Positions 51,528-63,074 of a stretch of DNA of 64,000 nucleotides are shown here, piece after piece; the first letter of the stretch is position 1, and every line of letters begins with the position of its first letter. The DNA is from Fusarium oxysporum f. sp. lycopersici 4287 (lineage: Eukaryota > Ascomycota > Sordariomycetes > Hypocreales > Nectriaceae). The translations under genes were made by a program, and so were the position numbers. The notes under the pieces are model-generated. The model was not told where the DNA came from, did not search any database, and was given only the letters and a program-made list of their open reading frames with translations. The stretch lies in contig NC_030986.1 of NCBI RefSeq assembly GCF_000149955.1, positions 2,239,886-2,303,885 of the forward strand, given 5' to 3'.

Positions 51528-54500
51528 CGTGAATAATGTTTGTGGATCTATTGTGAGACGATTATCGTGATGAAGGCGGTGCAATAAGTGGAACGATGAT
51601 GAATCGATGTTTTGCGAGAAGTTGATTTTGCAAGTGGAAGAATTGAGGTTGAAATCCTTCTTATGCTTTGGGTCAAGAGGTCTTCTGATGCAAACGGAAC
51701 GGGGAAGGAAGAGAGGAGAAAGACGAGGCGGAGAGTAGGTTTTAAACGATGGGAAAGAAACAGCAACAGAGTTTGGGCAGGTGCGGATAGTAGCTAACCA
51801 GGCTAACTTTCTGTGTCCCTTGGCTTTGGCTTTGTCTGGGCAGGTGCCGTCACTTGCGACTGGCCTCGGTTTGATTGCCTTGCTCGCCTTAGACAAGACC
51901 GTGCTTCCAGACTCAGTTGGGTAGGTACCTTGGGCCTCTGTAAACACTGGCAACAACACTGAAATCGATGGAACTCGAACTGGAACTCGGCCCCGGCATG
52001 AAGTGCCCACAACCCGTCACCCATGAGTATCTCCATCTCGGGCAAGTCGATGGGCTATCTGGCCAATAGAATATCCTCCTGGTAGCATCCGCCATTGACT
52101 TCGCTGCAAAACTCTCCCCGTCTCTCAACAAGGGAAAAGCGCACAGGCACAGCTCGGCTAGAGGTCGCATCGTACCCACACCTTCCCTGTCTTAGCCACT
52201 TACCACTCACACCATATTGACCCTAGTCGAGCTTGGCCAGCGCCATTTCCGTTTTAGTCGTGATGGCTCCTCAACCACCATGATTTTCCGTCTAGGTGTC
52301 AGAGCTTGAGAATTCATGAAGCCGAGCAATGCTGCGCCTTCGCCGCCTCTCATATTGGCGATCGAGATACCATTTTCGTTCATCCTCTCCGGGTAAAAAC
52401 CCATCTCGCATGGAGTGACAAGGCCCAGGTAAGCGGCTAGGACTGAACAAGTGGGACACAATCAACAATCTATTGTCACTCACTCATGGGTGACCAGGAT
52501 CTTCTCATGCACGTTGACGGGCACTAGATTGAGCTCTCGATATCGCGCTAGATTCCAGCGGTGTCCGGTTCCAGTTTCGTCATCACTCATCACTCACTCT
52601 CAGTCCAACACGTACTGAAAGTCTCCAAGCACAAAGGGTTCCCCAGCAACTGCATAGTATACTGCAAAAATATGGCGGCCTTTAGAATCAACCATCATAA
52701 AAAATAAAAATAAAATAGCTTCATAACAATGGATGATTAGTGAATAGCCTAAAGGCTCGGCGTTTTTTTACGATATGTGGTACTGAATCCAAAGTTTAGG
52801 CTTTGTGTTACCGTCAATTCTCATAATTATGAGAGAACTGTGACTTGGTTTCGTCGGTTTTCACTCCTGGTAGGCTCGGTTCTCACAGGCGAGCAAAAAG
52901 TCCGCCCAGCATATAAAGATTGCAGGCCCATATATGAGACGAGCCAATGATTTCGGACGTTTTGCATCACCATTGTCTCTGATTTCTGGCACGGATCATC
53001 TTACTGGTCTACCATATCACCGTATTTCTCCGTGCTCGCAACAGAAACAGGCACAGAAGCAGAAGCATGATTGTTTCTTAATACACACTTAAGATTCTAT
53101 CGCTGCAACAGCTGCAACTAGGGGGTTGGCTGGGCAATGTTTACTTGGCGAGAGGCTGGTTTTGCTGCGCGACTAAAAGAAATGGAGACGGATGTGCCCA
53201 GACGTGCTATTCCGGAACAGACGGGAAAAGGCAAAGGCAATTTTCATGCTCATGTCACTTGCTCATGAAGAAATCAATTCGCCAAGATGCTACCTTTTCT
53301 CCAACGGGGTCACGGCATTTCAGCGCCGATGGTTGTATCAGACACTCGGACCTTTTGTTCATGTTGGGTAGGTTATCTCCATCCACCATGTCTACTTTCA
53401 TTTACAGCCCTTGCATGCTATTTCTTTAAATTATGATACATGAGTTTCGAAGTGGTTTTGGGAGTCGAATCGCTTTGTCAGTAAAGACTCCTCATGTTTC
53501 GTGATATTGATTTTCAGCAGTTTCGAGACTCTTCACATCTGGCAGAGAAATAAAAGGTCCCGTTATTGTTTTTCCCCTCTCGCTTTTCACCGAAGAAGCA
53601 GCTCATCAAGCAAAGTGACAAGTGGATGATAAAAGACTTGGTTAGCGCAATTCCTTATCCACCCTTGGTCCGCGTTCCCTTGTCCCTTGTCTCGTCCCAT
53701 CTAAAGTGCGTCACTCCATTATCCCCGTCACGAACTAATCTGACCATTTTCTCTACCCTGTTCAGGTGTCAACAGGCTGTTTTCTTCTTGCAGTCACTGG
53801 CTGTCTGTGTATGGAGTTGATTTGGAGTTAGTTTTATCATGTCCAGGTTGAGGGGCCACGGCCTGAAAACTCCGCATCATTCATTGATTCTCAATTTCCC
53901 ACGATGAAACCGAGGCCGGCCTTCAAACGAAGTCTTGTTGACAAGCTTGTGTCAGTTTTCGCCAATGAGAACCTCACTGGCACCCCAGACACGATCAACT
54001 CAGCGCCACGTATCTGTGGCTGCTGTTGTAAGTTGCCCATCAGGGAGGGCATGGCTTATTAGCTTGAGATTCACCTTAGCGGCATAGAAATATTCAGGTC
54101 TACGACCCAGCGAGGTTACATGGCTGTGTAGGTATCATTCCCTGCGATTTGAATCTTCTGTTGTTGGCTTCCAACTACCATGTTACGGGCGAGAGGAGAG
54201 AACGCTGAGAGGCTGGATGATTTCAGGATCTTCGATCCCTATCTATGACCATCAATTTAGTGCCGCGGCTAGGAGTGGCTTTCTTTTGCCGTTGCTGTTG
54301 GCAGCTCTGTGGTTGACCAGCCTCTCATACTCTTATCACGAGGGCTCTTGTTGCTGGCATTCGCTGAGCTAGGAGGGAGCGCGGAGGTTGCCCAGGCTTG
54401 CAGAATTCTGGACTCTTTTAGCGCCCCTGCAGCCACACGCGGATGGCTAACGTTGCTAGCCGCCTTTTAACTTCACCTCTCCTCAACTGCTGCCAAGGTA

Positions 54501-55610
54501 GCCGTTCAGGCGTTGTCATCGAGCTACGCGTACAGTGTATGATAAGAATAGATTTGAGTTGGACTGGCTCTTACGCGGCTAAAACCAATGGCTTCAAGTT
54601 TGTTCCAGTTCATGTCTGCCGATATTCCGCAAAAGCAATACTCCTTTTCTAAGGCACAACATGGTGCCGTTTTTTCCGTCTCCATCAGAGAGTAATTACG
54701 GTCTTATATGAATATCTCGTTGCATTCCCTAGCAGCTCGGCACGATTTTCCGAGTTCCAGGTGGTTTTCTGTCATATCTAAGACAACACATTCATTCGTC
54801 ATCATGGAATATTCATAAACAACACCAACTTTCGAGTCTTCGGTCTTCATATGGTTCAAGTGGGCTCGTTGTCGCCCCTTTTTGTGGAGAACTCGGGGCT
54901 TGCCTTGGGCTAGAGGGTCGTTCGTTTCTGTTGTTAGATAAATTCCATTGAATCTTTGGGTTTTGATGTCGAAATTGAGTACTGTCATAGTCTATCAGCT
55001 GTGTCGTTAATGATACACCTAAGCCCATCGCCCAACTGTTCCTGGTCTAAGAGTGGAACTCTTCCATTGTTCAGCTTGGATGTTTTAAGATTATATAAAA
55101 TCAAAGGTCAGACAAGGCAGGAGCTGGCGTTTCTATCAACCGGAGAGGACATACCGATATTTCACGTTCAGATGGATGCGGGTAGCTGGATCCAGGGTAG
55201 TTGACTTCATTAGTACTCCACCAAAATGCGAAGCTCGGAATCAGTGGGGGTGGAGAGCTCCCCGTCAAGTAACACGGTCGGGTCCCTGCATGATGATCTC
55301 AGCTCCTGAACTCCATTGGTTAATAGCCCAACCTAACAACTCCAACTTCAACTACCTACCTGGGTACTCACGGCCCTTAGGACCTGTGTCTGCCCGTCAA
55401 TCAAAAGCTCTCTGCCCTACGATACAGGTTTGATGAGTTATGTTCCGACAAAAATAAGGGCCTTTGTTTCTCTTCCATGCAACTCTCGAATGAAATCTGA
55501 AGCCGCACAGCAGCGCTCGATGCACACCAACTGCTGCTGACCCCTCCATTTCCTCTCCTTCCCACAATCAGCCAACTCCATCAGCAGAACCATACAAGAC
55601 ATTGCCTATC
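51528..55610. other. Intergenic, about 4.1 kb, no gene recognised
   Basis: It holds the promoters of the DUF7707 gene (left) and the F-box gene (right). An AGGTACCT palindrome lies at 51923-51930, about 400 bases upstream of the DUF7707 start, and ACTACCTACCTGGGTACT at 55351-55368 about 240 bases upstream of the F-box gene. Open frames are short and without motifs. Confidence 0.5.
51923..51930. promoter_or_regulatory. AGGTACCT palindrome upstream of the DUF7707 gene
   Basis: A perfect 8-base palindrome, member of the recurring intergenic motif family. Role unknown. Confidence 0.4.
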
Positions 55611-57291
55611 ATGAATCGCCTACCACGCGAACTAATCGATGCGATACTTCAGCAATGTATTGAATATGGCCCCAAGAATGCAGTCCTCGATCTTCGGCTC
55701 GTTTGCCGCGTCTTTGACCAGATCCTTAAGCCGTTCGCATGCCGGACTCTGGACCTGGAATTCTCGCGCCTGAGCAAGACCAGCGGTATAGAACACCCAC
55801 AAATAGACGCACTCCAGACGATAGGATATCATTGCAAGAGCCTCTACATTGACCTGATGGTTCTGAGAGATGACCGTGAGTGTCCGACCCCAGGCTTGCG
55901 CACATGTGGTGGCTAACTGATGATTGCCAGTGGAAGTCGAGTTCCTTGACACCGTATTTGCACGAGTCCCGTCCATGGCGGACTTTTGTCAAACACTACA
56001 CAAAAAATACTGCATGAATGAAACATCTTTCACGGAGACGGATTACTATCAGAAGGTCGAGGAAATGCTATTCTACTGCCGTGACGTTGACCGTCTACGC
56101 CTTAACCTCCCCTTCCAGCTCGTCGGCCGCCATTGTAACGCCGCCACAATGATCCTGGCCAACACACTGAAAGCCTTTGCGCAGCGACCCGAGGAAGACT
56201 CAGCGAAGCTCAATACACTCGTCGTAGAGAATGTGACCGATGTAGCCATACGCCACCTCTGGATGAACCCGATCGATGTGATGAACATCATGAAAGTCTT
56301 GGAGGTGCTGGAACACCTCGTCTTGACGTTACGGCGACACGAGAACGAGCCCATAACCGTGGGATTATTCGGATCCTGCCTTTGGAACCTTGTCGAGAAC
56401 GCGGGAGAGCTCAAGAGTCTCTGCTTGATAGGGATGGACCACGACGATCGCCCACCACGAGGGTTGAAACAGACGAAATTCTGGCAGATGCCTGTTGACG
56501 AGTGGCGCGCAAAGTCATTACCGGCGCCTAACGTCATACACTCTAACCTCACATGTTTGGAGCTCAAACGGATCGAGTTGTGCCCAGAGGTATTTGTACG
56601 TACTGCGGAAAATTTTGGGACCACACTTCGAGAGCTTTATTTGAACGAAGTATATCTTAAGGTTGAGCAATCGCGCGACTGGAACGAGGATTCTAAGAAA
56701 ATCCTTTGGGTCGGCATGCCCAACCAACGGCCAGGGGATGACTGCCATTGGATTGCTATGGCGCTGAGATGTGCAACACCACATCTGAGAATCTGCCGAG
56801 CATCTTTCCTGGCTTATGATCACTACATGCTCGAAGATATGCCCACACAGCCAGAGTTTGACCTTATTGACCCCTGTGGTCTTGGTCGAAGCATCTCTCA
56901 GCGCTTTGTTGAAGTGGTCATGGGAATCCGCCAACCTACGGCTCTTACTAAAGATGCAGTTGAATACCTTCCTGCGGACGCTCTGTTCGACAGTCTTCTG
57001 AACAACCTACTCCCACGGAATCGTGCCCTGAGAGTGGTTGAATACGATACTAATGCGTACCAGACGGCTGTTGCCAACTCAACGTCAGAGTGGCAACGCA
57101 GCATCGATGGCGTGTTCCCAAATTGCAACTCCAACACTCTCGATGAATTACATTTTATCGCTGAGACGGCATGTGAAGGCATGAGTGAGATACATCGGCG
57201 TCGCAACGAGTGGTCTGCCGAGAATAGTATGGCAAACGAGTTCACGGAAAACTTGTTTAATATCCCACCTTCTGACGACGAACATATTTAA
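55611..57291 (+). CDS. F-box-like protein
   Basis: Exons 55611-55875 and 55931-57291, joined across a 55-base intron (GTGAGT...CCAG), give 541 residues. The N-terminus MNRLPRELIDAILQQC followed by LDLRLVCRVFDQILKPF is a typical fungal F-box, the part that binds Skp1 in SCF ubiquitin ligases. The rest has spaced Leu-rich segments (LRLNLPF, LEHLVLTLRR, LKSLCLIGM, LTCLELKRIEL, LRELYLNEVYL) like divergent leucine-rich repeats that would bind a target. The target is unknown; such genes are numerous and variable in filamentous fungi. The codons and intron look normal and the frame is intact. It converges with the cystathionine gamma-lyase gene. Confidence 0.8.
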
Positions 57292-57613
57292 TGACGATTC
57301 GGGGTCACCTACTTCACGACGAGATATCACGACCCATTGGTTATAGACAACTTCGAGAAATCGAAATAATATTCTTCAGGTAGCTTGCCATCCAAGCCTC
57401 AATAACAAAGAGATGCGATTTGCATCAGTTTTGACCATAGCCGCTGTATAAATGCCAACCCAGGGGGGCCTTGAATGAAGCACGCCCCTATCTTTTTTAT
57501 TTGCTTTTGGAGCATCTTTTAACAAAGGAAATAGTTCTCATAACATGTCATCATAGATCATCTTCTTCTAAATAAAGTATAAACCGAGTGGGAAAAACCA
57601 TTAGGACATGCGC
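57292..57613. other. Intergenic between convergent F-box and cys3 genes
   Basis: About 320 bases, AT-rich, holding both 3' UTRs. Nothing else seen. Confidence 0.6.
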
Positions 57614-58882
57614 CTAGGAGCCGTTGACGCCATTTCCGTTGCCGTTGAAACCGTTGGTCTTGGCCGCGGATGTAGCCTTCTCGAGGGCCTGGAGAACGTC
57701 ATTGGTAAGGTCCTGGGCGTCCTCAACACCGCAGCTGATGCGGACAAGGTCGTCGAAAATACCGACAGCCTCACGCTGATCTCGAGGGATACCGGCATGA
57801 GTCATGCTGCTGGGAACTTCGACCAGACTCTCAACACCACCAAGACTCTCAGCGAGAGTGAAGATCTTCGTCACCTGGCAGAAACGCTCAGCGGCAGCGT
57901 GACCACCCTGGATGCGGAATGAGAGCATGCCGCCACCCAGACCATCACGATGCTGCTTCTTGGCGATATGTCGGTGAGGGTGAGAGTCAAGACCGGGGTA
58001 GTTGACGGCAATGACCAGAGGAGAAGCCTCGAGAGCTCGGGCTACAGCGTCAGCGTTGCGGCTGGCCTCACGAGCTCGCAGATGCAGAGTCTTCAGACCA
58101 CGGTGAGCAAGCCAGGAGTCAAATGCTGAGGGTACAGCGCCAATGGCGTTCTGAAGGAAGCTCAGACGGTTCTTGAGCTCGTCGCTGTTGAAAGCAGCAA
58201 CACCCATGACCACATCACTGTGACCGTTGATATACTTGGTGACACTGTGGACAACGATGTCGGCACCGAAATCGAGCGGGTTCTGGACGTAAGGGGAGAG
58301 GAAAGTGTTGTCAACAACGACGAGGACACCGTGCTTGTGGGCCTCAGAAACAACAGCTCGGACATCGACAAGGCGCAGGGTAGGGTTGCTAGGACTCTCG
58401 ATCCAGATCAGACGGGTATCGGGGGTAATGTGCTCGCTGATATCGACCTCGATCTCCGGTGTGAAGGTCACCTTGACGCCGTGGGCCTTTGCGACCTGAG
58501 TGAAGTATCGGTGGGTACCTCCGTAGACATCGGAGACGGAGATGACATGGCTGCCGGCAGCGAGACTCTGGAGGATAGTGGCGGTGGTGGCGGAACCGGA
58601 GGAGAAAGCGAGGGCGTACTTGGCGTGCTCGAGAGCAGCAACAGCGGTCTCGAAGTTGGTACGGTTGGGATTGGAGGATCTGGAGTACTCATACTCGCCA
58701 ACGGGCTTGCCAACGGCGGACTGAGCAAATGTGGTCGACAGAGAGATGGACTCAATCACGGCGCCGGTAGCGGGGTCATGTGGAGCGCCGGCGTGGACGG
58801 CGAGAGTACCGAAGCTGTGGACGGGGGACGGAGGGCGAGGTGGGGTGGCCACAGGGTCCGAGTTGAGAGGAGCAGCCGACAT
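57614..58882 (-). CDS. cys3: Cystathionine gamma-lyase (transsulfuration)
   Basis: An intronless gene for 422 residues. It is a Cys/Met-metabolism PLP enzyme: VHAGAPHDPATGAV, YSRSSNPNRTNFE, FSSGSATTATIL, DVYGGTHRYF, IESPSNPTLRL, the cofactor-ring aspartate in VVVDNTF (Asp191) and the Schiff-base lysine in SVTKYINGHSD (Lys216). SLGGVESLVEVPSSMTHAG and GIFDDLVRISCGVED near the end fit gamma-lyases. It splits cystathionine to cysteine, 2-oxobutyrate and ammonia in the cytosol. Cystathionine beta-lyase and gamma-synthase are close relatives; overall resemblance favours the gamma-lyase. The C-terminus adds an Asn/Gly tail. A bZIP-like ATCACGTCAC lies about 550 bases upstream, at 59428-59437. Confidence 0.9.
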   Translation of the reverse strand: MSAAPLNSDPVATPPRPPSPVHSFGTLAVHAGAPHDPATGAVIESISLSTTFAQSAVGKPVGEYEYSRSSNPNRTNFETAVAALEHAKYALAFSSGSATTATILQSLAAGSHVISVSDVYGGTHRYFTQVAKAHGVKVTFTPEIEVDISEHITPDTRLIWIESPSNPTLRLVDVRAVVSEAHKHGVLVVVDNTFLSPYVQNPLDFGADIVVHSVTKYINGHSDVVMGVAAFNSDELKNRLSFLQNAIGAVPSAFDSWLAHRGLKTLHLRAREASRNADAVARALEASPLVIAVNYPGLDSHPHRHIAKKQHRDGLGGGMLSFRIQGGHAAAERFCQVTKIFTLAESLGGVESLVEVPSSMTHAGIPRDQREAVGIFDDLVRISCGVEDAQDLTNDVLQALEKATSAAKTNGFNGNGNGVNGS

Positions 58883-59215
58883 TGTAGCTGAGGATTGACT
58901 GAGGGTGTGAAAGAGAGAGGAGAGGGGTATAATTGAGCCTCGATAAGGTCTATACGAGGTAGAAGAAAAGCTGAAGAAAGTTGGCGAGTTGAGGTGAAGT
59001 AAGGAAGAGGTTGAGGTGGGATGGATGTGGTGACAGAGATGTTAATATAGATACAAACTCTGGGCTCTAGCGACAAGCAAGTGGAGGTCCAGGCGGGGCT
59101 GAAGGGTAAAAAAAAGAGGGAAAAAAGCCTTTTTTCCCTTGTTCCTGTGTTGCCCTGGTCTGTTGTGTAATGTAATAGGTATGGGGAACGTGAGAGGGGA
59201 CCCTTTTTATATCAG

Positions 59216-59232
59216 AGCTAGGTACCTTAGCT
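59216..59232. promoter_or_regulatory. AGCTAGGTACCTTAGCT inverted repeat upstream of cys3
   Basis: A near-perfect inverted repeat centred on GGTACC, about 340 bases upstream of the cys3 ATG. Member of the recurring motif family; role unknown. Confidence 0.45.
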
Positions 59233-60747
59233 ACTGCATGCAATCCTGCTGCGCCAAGTTACAGAGAAACAAAGGGAAGCCTCGGTTTGACGCGATCCAG
59301 GGTCGAGATGATGCGCAAAAGGCGGAGGGCGTAGAGTTTAGTCCTGAAGGAGCAATGTCGTGTCGTCGATTATAAGACAGACAGAAAGTCTCAGAGGTCT
59401 AGAGCAGGTGGGTTTGAAACCTTGACGATCACGTCACAGCAGCCTCTTGAGCAAGGGATCGAGAGTTTTAAGAGTCAAAAAGACAATGATGAGATGTCAA
59501 CTTCTCGGGGAAATTGACTCAATAGATTAATAATTTATGGTTCAGAGAGTAAATAAACGTAAAAAGAATTGATTAGTGAGTGACTCGTGTGCCAAAAAAA
59601 TATGCAACTTTGGCTGGGTTGTGTTTTTTCGTGGTCGGTTATCGGCTCTCGGTGTACAAAGTACAGACAGATATCGTCGGCTTAAGGATCAGTTAGACAG
59701 ATTGGATGCTGGGATTGTGGAATCATGGAAGGGTTCAGCGAAGGAAAAAATGGGCTCTCTTGATTTATATCAAATTTCCATTTCTTCTAGCGCCTGGATT
59801 ACACAATTGGATTAGATGGATTGCCTTCTTCTATGGCTGGTTCCATTCCATACATTTGTAAGTTGAATAGATAGACCAGGAGAACAATCGGGAAATGCAT
59901 TACACAAGGCTCAATCGGTATACATCATGTCTACTTGCGCATCCCCCCAACTTCACCTCAGAGTTGGTGATATCTCATGTACAGGATCGTACCCTGGCCG
60001 ATGGCCCAGATGGCGCCGCCTCTTGTGCCTTTCGTCATCCGTCAGAGTACCTAGTATGCATGGAAAGAAAAGAAAACGGCCGAAGTCCGCTGCCCAAAAA
60101 TGTATGAATTGCAACTGACGGTTTGACAGGTGAATGCCTGTTTGGTTAACCTTGCGGCGTGCCCGAGCTGATTTCCTTGGCCTCAATGACAAATGTGACC
60201 CAGAAAAGTTGCTTACAGAAGCATTCGCCTTTTTATTATCTACCATGCAGTATCTGCATATCCATGGTAATTTGGCGCCACTGCAGCAACAAAGGTCCCC
60301 TCCCTATGTCCTCGATGGCTTACATATATTGGTTTCGTATCATCTTATTTCCCTGGCGCAAGGCGCGCGAATACCATTCGATGTTTCCTATTGTTTGTCG
60401 GGTTTGCGACGGGCAGATGCGGTCCTTTCGGCGATAAGTGGAGGGGGTGTTCTTGTATCCATCATTTCACCGCGAGAGACAACGGAGGAAAGTCTTCAAG
60501 CGTTTTAGTCAGCTCAGCTAACAGAGAACCTTTGATCGGTGAGGCTCTGGCGCATCATGTGCTCGATGTCGTGATAGAAGGGAGAACCTGTCTTTGGTAA
60601 TAAGATACGGTTCTCGCTGGCTGTAAGCCGCCCCCATGTCTGACATCCAATCCATAGTTCCACCGGAATACCTACTTACCTACCTACTCCTTTCGGTGAT
60701 ATAAACAGAGTATTGAGCCGATATGGCCGCAATGTTTTCGAGCAAAC

Positions 60748-60757
60748 TAGGTACCTA
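60748..60757. promoter_or_regulatory. TAGGTACCTA palindrome
   Basis: A perfect 10-base palindrome in the cys3/Zn2Cys6 intergenic region; a run of ACCTACTTACCTACCTACTCC words lies about 60-80 bases to the left. Confidence 0.45.
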
Positions 60758-63074
60758 CGAACTCGCGTCACATTGTGTTTATCTGATAATTAGAACTCCG
60801 CTGTTTGCTTTGGAATCAGTGCATCAGCTCAAGTCGTGATCCTCAAATAGAATCCATGACCGACATCCCGTGCAAGGATTTGTTCCGTTGGTGTGTACAA
60901 CCTCTTTTTACCGAATTCTTTATGTGGCTGCAACACAATTCTTATTAGGTACAGAGGCCGATGGCATTTGTGATTGTCCCGTGTCCCCCGCAAAAGTCTC
61001 ACACACCTGGAGAGAGCTGCCATAAAAGATAAGCGGTTCCTTGCAGGTCGACGATGTCGTGATTATTCGTGTCGTCATGTCCGCCCGGAAATGGAGGTCA
61101 GCAGATCTAATGTTGGCACCAACAGATTGCGGACAAGATCAAGTCTAGTGTAGAGTTGAATGATTTTATCGTTGAGATTTACCAAAGAAGACGTGTTATA
61201 CTGAATTGAAATGAAGCCAGGATCATCAATGACTGTAACAAGAAGAGTTGATAAGTACCTTATGTACTCTGTAGTATGCATGTAAGTGATGTTGGATCGA
61301 ATTAACAATTCTAATGCCTTAGCCTCATTTTGCTGCCTTAACCGATAGTCATGACGAGCAGCACCCTTGAAAAAACATGCATGGATCCTTGTAAAGATAT
61401 GGAATGAAGGAACTAACTCTGACTTTTTCTTTCAGAAATGCATAGTATTATTGTAAAAGTCTATGGCATTTGGACATAAAATATGCTATGGTATATGTCA
61501 TATTCTGTTCCCGTGCATTTTGGACACAAGTAACACTGCCTGGATCGGCTGGCTTCTGTTTGCACTATCACCTTTACGCCCTCCCTTGGACAATAGGGAA
61601 CTAAATCCGCCTACTAAGGTAGGAAGGTGACTAGCCTGTAACAGACATTATGATACGAGTACGGAGGCCGCAGATCAATTAGAAAATGCATCATAATCCA
61701 TCAATTAATTAATCTCAAAACGTCATCCAAATCTACAGGCACCGAATGTCTTGAATCCTTCATCCTAACCCTCGGAATAACCACATCCCCGACGGCTCAA
61801 CGTTTTCTCAGTCTGACAGGATGTCGTGGTTTCATTGGACGCCATCGTCCCGTGTCCCCAAAAGACGGTAGATCTCATGATACGATCGGACCACCAAACC
61901 ACCCCAATATCCGACAGAGGGAGAACCCCCATATTCTGTAGGTACTCTTGGACGAAAGATTAATATCTCCATGCATCCATTATCTACCCGTCATAGTTGC
62001 CATTGACGTCCAATTGACGCAGCCTCAGTCGGAACAACTTATCTCACCCGATTGACATGAAGATGAGTCTGAACTGGAGTGGCTTTGAGGCTGTCATGTT
62101 GGTTGGAATACGCCATAGTACATCTGGATAGGGGTCCATGCGTAATCTTTCAATCTGTGTGACCTTTTTGCAGGTGTCTGAGTATGGATGTCTCTCCTGT
62201 CACAGGGTCCTCTGCGACCTGTCTCTCGTTCAGCCCATTGTGCCATAGAGTTGATCAAAGAAAGGAAAACCATCTGGTGGTATCCGGGCCGTCCTCATCC
62301 TTTTTTATGTTATCCTCAGTCCACCCGCCTACGTGGTTCCTTAGGCGAAGGACACAATCGACAAAGCGTCGATATTCGGGCTCCACAATGAGAAGCTGAT
62401 ACCAAAAGCATCCCCGACACAGGCAAGACACGCACAGCAATATCAGGAGGGCTCGGGGAGCAAAGAAGAAGCACACGACAGGACAGGGCCATATCCCTGT
62501 TGACTTTTGACTTGCTGTGGCAGTGCAGCCTTCCCAGCTCCCATTCGCTGTAGACGCCAACAGAAGGACATGACAGGTTAGAACTGCGCTGAACCGGGGG
62601 CTCCAAGCTCCACTAGGCTGTCCTGCCGACGGACCGCCCCTCCACTTCATGGTGCGCGGTGGCTGCTGGCTGCATCTCTTCTGCCCTCATTTGCATCTCA
62701 TCACATCACAATAGCACCAGATTCTCCTTCACCGCACTTGCTCGAAACGGGGAATCTCAGCAGTAACTACCAGCTTCTGCCCCCAAGTTCGAAAACTTTA
62801 CCGTTTCGTGCTCAACCACGATTTCGCCTCTCTTCGTTCTTCAACACGCGTCATGGAATTCTCTTCCTTATAATCTCTCTTCCTTCTCTGTTCTCTACTG
62901 TTGCTTCTCCTTTACTCAAAGCCAACCGTATAGAGGCCCCCTGCCTCTGCGGCCATGCTGCGATTTTACTCACATTTCAGGGTCCTCTCCATACATTCTC
63001 AAGGAACTTGTTGACAAACGACACGTGAAAAAAATACATATCTCTTCCTCCTTTCGCCCCTTTCTCAATCCATC

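Larger units (their letters stand above)
58883..63074. other. Long divergent intergenic region between cys3 and the Zn2Cys6 gene
   Basis: About 4.2 kb without a recognisable gene. It carries several TAGGTACCTA-type motifs (59216-59232, 60669-60690, 60748-60757, 61609-61626). The last 400 bases before the regulator gene are CT-rich like other leaders in the window. Short open frames (up to 131 codons) have no motif. Confidence 0.5.

Noticed and set aside
62255..62650. Minus-strand 131-codon frame with hydrophobic stretches
   Set aside because: The hydrophobic part is Cys/Phe/Leu-rich without clear membrane topology; no family resemblance and no other gene-like signals.
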